A stretch of DNA of 64,000 nt from Streptomyces caniscabiei (GTDB lineage Bacteria; Actinomycetota; Actinomycetes; Streptomycetales; Streptomycetaceae). The notes beneath the pieces are model-generated. The model was given only the letters and a program-made list of their open reading frames with translations, searched no databases and was not told where the DNA came from. Below are positions 59,601 through 64,000 of this stretch, in pieces. The position numbers were made by a program, and so were the translations under genes. Location: NCBI RefSeq assembly GCF_014930365.1, contig NZ_JABXWI010000006.1, positions 372,001 to 436,000 on the forward strand, in the 5' to 3' direction. Numbering within the stretch: the stretch's first letter is position 1; each line of letters begins with the position of its first letter.

Positions 59601-60220
59601 CCATGCCGCGCCCCCCGCAGCCCGCGGCCCGTCGCGGCACCCGATTCCACGCCTGGCTCGAGGCCCGCTTCGAGGAGCTGCGGCTGCCCATGCTGGAACC
59701 CGACGAACTGCCCGGCGGCGAGGCCGAGATCGCCGACGAACTGGACCTGGAGGCCCTCAAGGAGGCATTCGAACGCACGCCGTACGCACACCGCACCCCG
59801 CTCCGGGTCGAGGCACCCTTCCAGATCGGCATCGCCGGCCGTGTCGTACGCGGCCGTATCGACGCCGTCTACCGGGCCGACAGCGAGGACGGGACGACGA
59901 CGTACGAGATCGTCGACTGGAAGACCAGCCGCACCCGCGCCGCGGACCCGCTCCAGCTCGCCGTCTACCGGCTCGCCTGGGCCGAGCAGCAGGGCGTGCC
60001 CCTGGAGTCCGTCGACGCGGCCTTCCTGTACGTCCGCACAGGTGCCGTCGTGCGGCCCGCGAACCTTCCCGACCGGGAGGCGCTGGAGCGACTGCTCCTG
60101 GAGGAACCCGGTGCCGAAGAGGTGCCGGGTTCGACCGCGGAGGGACCGGAGCCGTCGGCGGACGGCCGGGAGACGCTCACGGACGAACCGCCGGACGAGC
60201 ATGCAGGCGCGGGCCGATAG
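56681..60220 (+). CDS. adnB: AdnB-like subunit of the AdnAB helicase-nuclease
   Basis: A 1179-residue SF1 helicase-nuclease. VIVAGAGSGKTTVMAARVVW (Walker A, about 36), GLTFTNKAAGELAERVRKAL (Ia), LDEYQDTSVAQRVLLAGLFG (about 270), AVGDPCQAIYGWRGASVANL (III), LTAHKSKGLEWDVVAVPGLV (V). The C-terminal nuclease has RGIDAVYRADSE-type start and EIVDWKTSRTR (about 1076) with the catalytic Asp and Lys. Between helicase and nuclease lies an acidic repeat (DPFVDEDPFVDEDPSVHED). In mycobacteria AdnB is the lead motor. ATG 56681 aligns with relatives. Confidence 0.9.
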   Translation: MSARISDPEQLKELLGIPFTPEQTACIVAPPAPQVIVAGAGSGKTTVMAARVVWLVGTGQVAPEQVLGLTFTNKAAGELAERVRKALVRAGITDPDVIDPDNPPGEPVISTYHAFAGRLLTDHGLRIGLEPTSRLLADATRYQLAARVLRESPGPYPALTRSFPDLVSDLLTLDSELAEHLVRPEDLRAYDAELLRELEGAKLTNADLRKVPEAAAARRELTELVGRYRAAKRERDLLDFGDQIALSAGLARLPEVGRLLRDEFRVVLLDEYQDTSVAQRVLLAGLFGGGTGHPVTAVGDPCQAIYGWRGASVANLDDFPEHFAHPDGRPATRQALSENRRSGGRLLDLANGLAEPLRAMHAGVEALRPAPGAERDGVVRCALLNTHAEELDWLADSIAHLVRTGKEPGEIAVLCRTAGDFAEIQSALVARDVPVEVVGLSGLLHLPEVADLVAVCEVLQDPGANASLVRLLTGPRWRIGPRDLALLGRRARLLVSHARVDGDADPDRRLAAAVEGVDPSEVISLADALDTFLELPLEAEAEDDGLPFSPDARVRFARLAAELRDLRRSLADPLMDVLHRVLAVTGLEVELSASPHALAARRRETLSNFLDIAASFAANSAGEATLLAFLGFLRTAARYEKGLDNALPGGENTVKVLTAHKSKGLEWDVVAVPGLVTGTFPSTQGREKWTAQGKVLPHELRGDADTLPDVETWDSRGLKAFQEAMKDHQHTEELRLGYVTFTRPRSLLLGSGHWWGPSQKRPRGPSDFLKALYDHCVAGHGEIEAWADEPEEDAENPALHETAADHAWPLPLDDMALMRRRAAARTVLAHLDAAASPDSRDPGPADEDFPDDPFVDEDPFVDEDPSVHEDTDDWDSWSSGRPARSPHARMDHPAPGERPPSVPHARRHPTTSGLTPEEARTVASWDRDLDALAGELMRARAKVTDVPLPASLTTSQLMRLAADPDGFAQELARPMPRPPQPAARRGTRFHAWLEARFEELRLPMLEPDELPGGEAEIADELDLEALKEAFERTPYAHRTPLRVEAPFQIGIAGRVVRGRIDAVYRADSEDGTTTYEIVDWKTSRTRAADPLQLAVYRLAWAEQQGVPLESVDAAFLYVRTGAVVRPANLPDREALERLLLEEPGAEEVPGSTAEGPEPSADGRETLTDEPPDEHAGAGR

Positions 60221-60230
60221 GCTCGTGAGC

Positions 60231-61643
60231 ATGAGCCAGTCCGTTGACAGCGACGTCAGCGTCGTCCGTACGTACATCGAGAACCACCGTGCCGCCTTCC
60301 TCGACGACCTCGTGGAATGGCTGCGCATCCCGTCGGTCTCGGCCCAGCCCGAGCATGCGACGGACGTACGCCGCAGCGCCGACTGGTTGGCCGTCAAGCT
60401 CCGGGAGACCGGCTTCCCGACCGCCGAGGTGTGGGAGACGCCGGGAGCCCCCGCCGTCTTCGCGGAATGGCCTTCCACGGACGCCGGCGCCCCCACGGTC
60501 CTGGTCTACGGACACCACGACGTGCAGCCCGCGGCCCGCGAGGACGGCTGGGCCACCGAACCCTTCGACCCGGTGATCCGCGGCAACCGGCTCCACGCGC
60601 GCGGGGCGGCCGACGACAAGGGACAGGTGTTCTTCCACACACTCGGTGTCCGCGCCCACCTCGCCGCCACCGGCCGCACCGCTCCCGCCGTCCACCTGAA
60701 GATGCTGATCGAGGGCGAGGAGGAGTCCGGCTCCCCGCACTTCCGCGCCCTCGTCGAAGCGCAGGCCGAACGCCTCGCCGCCGACGCGGTGGTCGTCTCC
60801 GACACCGGGATGTGGGCCGAGGACACCCCCACCGTCTGCACCGGCATGCGCGGCCTCGCCGAGTGCGAGATCCGGCTCCACGGCCCCGACCAGGACATCC
60901 ACTCCGGATCCTTCGGCGGCGCCGTACCGAATCCGGCCACCGAGATCGCCCGCCTCGTCGCCGCCCTGCACGACGAGCACGCGCGCGTGGCGATCCCCGG
61001 CTTCTACGACGGCGTCGTCGAACTGACCGACCGCGAGCGCGAACTCTTCGCCGAACTCCCCTTCGACGAGGAGCGATGGCTGCGCACAGCGAGGTCGACC
61101 GCGGCGCACGGCGAAGCAGGTCACACCACCCTGGAACGCATCTGGGCCCGCCCGACCGCCGAGGTCAACGGCATCGGCGGCGGCTACCAGGGCGCCGGAA
61201 GCAAGACGATCATCCCGTCCTCGGCCATGGTGAAGCTGTCCTTCCGCCTGGTCGCGGGCCAGCACCCGGACCACATCGAGAAGGTGGTCACCGCCTGGGC
61301 CGCCGAGCGGATCCCCGCCGGGATCCGTCACGAGATCACGTTCAGCGGCTCCACCCGCCCCTGCCTGACGCCCCTGGACCACCCGGCCCTGCGGTCGGTC
61401 GTCCGGGCCATGGGCCGCGCCTTCCAGCAGCCGGTCCGCCACACGCGCGAGGGCGGCTCCGGCCCCGCCGCCGACCTCCAGGAAGTCCTCGACGCCCCCG
61501 TGCTCTTCCTGGGTATCTCCGTCCCCTCCGACGGTTGGCACGCCCCCGACGAGAAGGTCGAACTCGATCTGCTGTTCAAGGGTGTCGAGACCAGCGCCTA
61601 CCTCTGGACGGAACTGGCCGAAAGCACCCACGAGGCACACTGA
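60231..61643 (+). CDS. M20-family dipeptidase
   Basis: A 470-residue metallopeptidase: VLVYGHHDVQPA (metal His), HARGAADDKGQVFF (bridging Asp), MLIEGEEESGSPHFR (catalytic Glu pair), GHTTLERIW and FRLVAGQHPDHIEKVV from the dimerisation lid, and SDGWHAPDEKVELDLLFKGV (last metal His). Similar enzymes cleave small dipeptides in the cytoplasm. ATG 60231 is ten bases after the adnB stop, so it may be co-transcribed with the repair genes although its role differs. A GTG six bases earlier is also possible. Confidence 0.9.
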   Translation: MSQSVDSDVSVVRTYIENHRAAFLDDLVEWLRIPSVSAQPEHATDVRRSADWLAVKLRETGFPTAEVWETPGAPAVFAEWPSTDAGAPTVLVYGHHDVQPAAREDGWATEPFDPVIRGNRLHARGAADDKGQVFFHTLGVRAHLAATGRTAPAVHLKMLIEGEEESGSPHFRALVEAQAERLAADAVVVSDTGMWAEDTPTVCTGMRGLAECEIRLHGPDQDIHSGSFGGAVPNPATEIARLVAALHDEHARVAIPGFYDGVVELTDRERELFAELPFDEERWLRTARSTAAHGEAGHTTLERIWARPTAEVNGIGGGYQGAGSKTIIPSSAMVKLSFRLVAGQHPDHIEKVVTAWAAERIPAGIRHEITFSGSTRPCLTPLDHPALRSVVRAMGRAFQQPVRHTREGGSGPAADLQEVLDAPVLFLGISVPSDGWHAPDEKVELDLLFKGVETSAYLWTELAESTHEAH

Positions 61644-61738
61644 AGAAGGCCCCGCCCACCCCAGCGCGTCCGCCCGCCGCACGCCCCGCCGAACCGCCCG
61701 CCCCATCAACCGTTTCACCGGGGGAGTTGGAAGCACTC

Positions 61739-62686
61739 GTGACCACCTGGACCGACCACACCGCCGACCGACCCATCGCGCTCACCGCCCCCAGCGGCAT
61801 CGACCGGGCCGCCCACCACCGGCTCGACGAGGCCTGGCTCGCGGCGGCCTGGAGCCACCCCACCACCCGCTGCTTCGTGGTCTCCGGCGGTCAGGTCCTC
61901 ATCGACGAGACCCCGGACGGCACCACCGAACTCGTCATGACCCCCTCCTTCGAGGCCCCGCTCACCGAGGCGCACCGCTACTTCCTGGGCACCGACGCCG
62001 ACGGTGTGAGCTATTTCGCACTCCAGAAGGACGCGCTGCCCGGCCGCATGGACCAGTCGGCCCGCCCGGCCGGACTGCGGGAGGCGGGCATGCTGCTGTC
62101 GCCGCGTGACACGGGCCTCATGGTGCACGCGGTCGGCCTGGAGAACTGGCAGCGCACCCACCGCTTCTGCTCCCGTTGCGGCGAACGCACCGTCATCGCG
62201 GCGGCCGGCCACATCCGGCGCTGCCCGGCCTGCGGTGCGGAGCACTACCCGCGCACCGACCCGGCGGTGATCATGGCGGTCACGGACGACGAGGACCGCA
62301 TCCTGCTCGGCCGCCAGGTCCACTGGCCCGAGGGCCGCTTCTCCACCCTCGCGGGCTTCGTGGAGCCCGGCGAATCCATCGAGCAGTCCGTGAGGCGAGA
62401 GGTCCAGGAAGAGGTCGGCATCACCGTCGGCCAGGTCGAGTACATCGCCAGCCAGCCCTGGCCCTTCCCCTCCAGCCTGATGCTGGGGTTCATGGCCCGG
62501 GCCACCTCCACCACCGTGGACGTCGACGGCGACGAGATCCACGAGGCCCGCTGGTTCTCCCGCGAAGAGCTGCGGACCGCGTTCGAGACCGGGGAGGTCC
62601 TGCCTCCCTACGGCATCTCGATCGCGGCCCGACTGATCGAACTCTGGTACGGAAAGCCTCTGCCGACACGAGGTCACACCGGCTAG
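61739..62686 (+). CDS. nudC: NAD(+) diphosphatase NudC
   Basis: A 315-residue Nudix hydrolase that cleaves NAD(H) to NMN and AMP and can remove NAD caps from RNA. The zinc ribbon is FCSRCGERTV ... RRCPACGAEHYPR (four Cys). The Nudix box is GFVEPGESIEQSVRREVQEE then VGI. SQPWPFPSSLM is the NudC signature. GTG 61739 has GGGGGAG 12 bases upstream, a rather long spacing. It is followed by the convergent mycoredoxin, the same neighbour as in mycobacteria. Confidence 0.93.
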   Translation: MTTWTDHTADRPIALTAPSGIDRAAHHRLDEAWLAAAWSHPTTRCFVVSGGQVLIDETPDGTTELVMTPSFEAPLTEAHRYFLGTDADGVSYFALQKDALPGRMDQSARPAGLREAGMLLSPRDTGLMVHAVGLENWQRTHRFCSRCGERTVIAAAGHIRRCPACGAEHYPRTDPAVIMAVTDDEDRILLGRQVHWPEGRFSTLAGFVEPGESIEQSVRREVQEEVGITVGQVEYIASQPWPFPSSLMLGFMARATSTTVDVDGDEIHEARWFSREELRTAFETGEVLPPYGISIAARLIELWYGKPLPTRGHTG

Positions 62687-62699
62687 GGCCCGTCCGCGG

Positions 62700-62942
62700 T
62701 TACGCGCCGATCTTCTGCTTGACCTGCGCCAGCGAAGGGTTGGTGAGCGTCGAACCGTCCGGGAAGAGGACGGTGGGGACCGTCTGGTTCCCGCCGTTCG
62801 CCTTCTCCACGAAGGCGGCGGACTCCGGGTCCTGCTCGATGTTGATCTCGTTGTACGTGATGCCCTCGCGGTCCATCTGGCTCTTCAGCCGACGGCAGTA
62901 GCCGCACCACGTGGTGCTGTACATCGTCACAGTGCCCGGCAT
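62700..62942 (-). CDS. mrx1: Mycoredoxin (glutaredoxin-like, Mrx1 type)
   Basis: An 80-residue thioredoxin-fold protein that reduces mycothiol mixed disulfides. Active site TTWCGYCRRLK (Cys 13 and Cys 16), cis-Pro loop QTVPTVLFPDG and a C-terminal helix LAQVKQKIGA. The whole family fits mycoredoxin-1. ATG 62942. Its position between nudC and uvrD2 is the mycobacterial arrangement. Confidence 0.92.
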   Translation of the reverse strand: MPGTVTMYSTTWCGYCRRLKSQMDREGITYNEINIEQDPESAAFVEKANGGNQTVPTVLFPDGSTLTNPSLAQVKQKIGA

Positions 62943-63157
62943 GTCCCTGGCGCTCCTTCACGGTCTGAGGGGTGCGTGCTCGCAGTGAGGGAACGTACGC
63001 GACGGGCCCGCCATTCCCCCGGACGGGTGGCATCCACCACCGCTGCCCGCCTCGGGGACACCGGAGAACAGAGGCGCCTGCCGCATTAGTACGACTACAG
63101 GGCCCTGCCTGTGGACAACCTGCTCAGCCGTCTCCGGCGACCTGGCAGCATGGCCGT

Positions 63158-64000
63158 GTGACAGCAGCAACGCATTCCACCCTCTTCCCGCGGGTCCCCG
63201 ACTCGGCCGACGCGGTGCTCGAAGGGCTCGACCCCGAGCAGCGCGCGGTGGCCACCGCCCTGCACGGGCCGGTGTGCGTGCTGGCCGGCGCCGGTACGGG
63301 CAAGACCCGTGCGATCACCCACCGCATCGCCTACGGAGTGCGGGCCGGCATGCTCCAGCCCGCCAGTGTGCTGGCCGTCACCTTCACCAACCGCGCCGCC
63401 GGAGAGATGCGCGGCCGTCTGCGCCAGCTCGGCGCCGCCGGAGTCCAGGCCCGGACCTTCCACTCGGCCGCGCTGCGCCAACTCCAGTACTTCTGGCCGA
63501 AAGCCGTCGGCGGCGGCATGCCGCGCATCATCGACCGCAAGATCCAGCTCGTCGCGGACGCCGCCGCCGCCTGCCGCATCCGTCTCGATCGCAACGAACT
63601 GCGCGACGCCGCCGCCGAGATCGAGTGGTCCAAGGTCACCCGCACCGTCCCCGCCGACTACGCCGCCGCGACCGCCAAGCACGGCCGCGAGGCCCCCCGC
63701 GACCCCGCCGAGATCGCCCAGATCTACGCCACCTACGAGGACCTCAAGCGCGAGCGGGCCGTCATCGACTTCGAGGACGTCCTCCTGCTCACGGTCGGCG
63801 TCCTCCAGGACCGCCACGACATCGCCGAGCAGGTCCGCTCCCAGTACCAGCACTTCGTGGTCGACGAGTACCAGGACGTCAGCCCGCTCCAGCAGCGCCT
63901 GCTGGAGCTGTGGCTCGGGGACCGGGACGACCTGTGCGTCGTGGGCGACGCCAGCCAGACGATCTATTCGTTCACCGGCGCAACTCCCGACCATCTGCTC
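63158..64000 (+). CDS. uvrD2: UvrD2-type SF1 DNA helicase, N-terminal part (runs off window)
   Basis: An open frame of 281 codons from GTG 63158 to the window end. LVEGL-like start, then GPVCVLAGAGTGKTRAITHR (Walker A, about residue 40), LAVTFTNRAAGEMRGRLRQL (Ia), ARTFHSAALRQLQYF, VIDFEDVLLLTVGVL, HFVVDEYQDVSPLQQRLLEL (II) and VVGDASQTIYSFTGATPDHL (III). It is an ATP-dependent 3'-5' DNA helicase of the UvrD/PcrA type; UvrD2 is chosen over UvrD1 because of the mycoredoxin neighbour. Later motifs and the HRDC domain typical of UvrD2 would be outside the window. Confidence 0.85.
   Translation, partial: MTAATHSTLFPRVPDSADAVLEGLDPEQRAVATALHGPVCVLAGAGTGKTRAITHRIAYGVRAGMLQPASVLAVTFTNRAAGEMRGRLRQLGAAGVQARTFHSAALRQLQYFWPKAVGGGMPRIIDRKIQLVADAAAACRIRLDRNELRDAAAEIEWSKVTRTVPADYAAATAKHGREAPRDPAEIAQIYATYEDLKRERAVIDFEDVLLLTVGVLQDRHDIAEQVRSQYQHFVVDEYQDVSPLQQRLLELWLGDRDDLCVVGDASQTIYSFTGATPDHLL

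Noticed and set aside
1..64000. CRISPR arrays, tRNA or rRNA genes, prophage or complete insertion sequences
   Set aside because: No regularly spaced repeats with unique spacers, no cloverleaf-type TTCGA arm context, no rRNA-like stretches, and no transposase or integrase motifs in any frame.

Overview
The window is chromosomal DNA of a Streptomyces or close relative. It has very high GC, third codon positions are almost all G or C, GTG starts are frequent, and short G/C-rich intergenic hairpins are common. The products are the conserved actinobacterial core: 7Fe ferredoxin, DapC/DapE, SigE-RseA-HtrA-TatB, AdnAB, mycoredoxin, MoeZ, DUF3107 and DUF3117. No tRNA, rRNA, CRISPR array, prophage, complete insertion sequence or recognisable antibiotic cluster was seen. 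About 54 protein genes are called. The first (GNAT acetyltransferase) and the last (UvrD2-type helicase) run off the window.

Layout, left to right. (1) 1-9.4 kb: lysine/DAP pathway and housekeeping genes (ferredoxin, dapC, a secreted protein, a membrane-anchored lysozyme-like protein, dapE, a LOG-family hydrolase, a FolP2-like dihydropteroate synthase paralogue, a DivIVA-like protein with 3-methyladenine glycosylase, an enoyl-CoA hydratase, DUF3117). (2) 9.4-20 kb: an envelope-stress block made of an O-methyltransferase divergent from an ECF sigma factor, its zinc anti-sigma factor, an HtrA-like protease and TatB, then an Mrp/ApbC ATPase, a DUF1003 protein and a soluble MgtE-like protein. (3) 20-29 kb: a lipoprotein, CorA, a SUFU-domain protein, a PHP phosphoesterase, MarC, a 50-residue protein, a NYN RNase-like protein and an alpha/beta hydrolase. 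(4) 29.5-39 kb: a DEAD-box helicase with a long Arg-rich repetitive tail, a ferritin-like protein, a MITE-like hairpin element, DUF3107, a TetR regulator, an alpha/beta hydrolase and a DUF3152 putative zinc protease. (5) 39.3-45 kb: a compact set of a PelF-like glycosyltransferase, a polytopic membrane protein, a sugar-nucleotide epimerase and a spherulin-4-like protein. It resembles part of a Pel-type exopolysaccharide system and is the most interesting system here. (6) 45-64 kb: MoeZ, two tandem lipoprotein peptidases, a kinase-like/flippase fusion, and a DNA-repair run: alkyltransferase-like protein, AdnA, AdnB, an M20 dipeptidase, NudC, mycoredoxin and UvrD2.

From memory of Mycobacterium tuberculosis gene order, the left half resembles the Rv1177-Rv1232c region and the right half the Rv3198c-Rv3211 region. 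Two blocks that lie far apart in mycobacteria therefore appear joined here.

Starts were chosen from ribosome-binding sites and family alignment, so several proteins begin well inside the longest open frame. Two genes appear to use rare start codons: ATT for the O-methyltransferase and CTG for the DEAD-box helicase. Repeat-rich disordered segments recur in at least six proteins.
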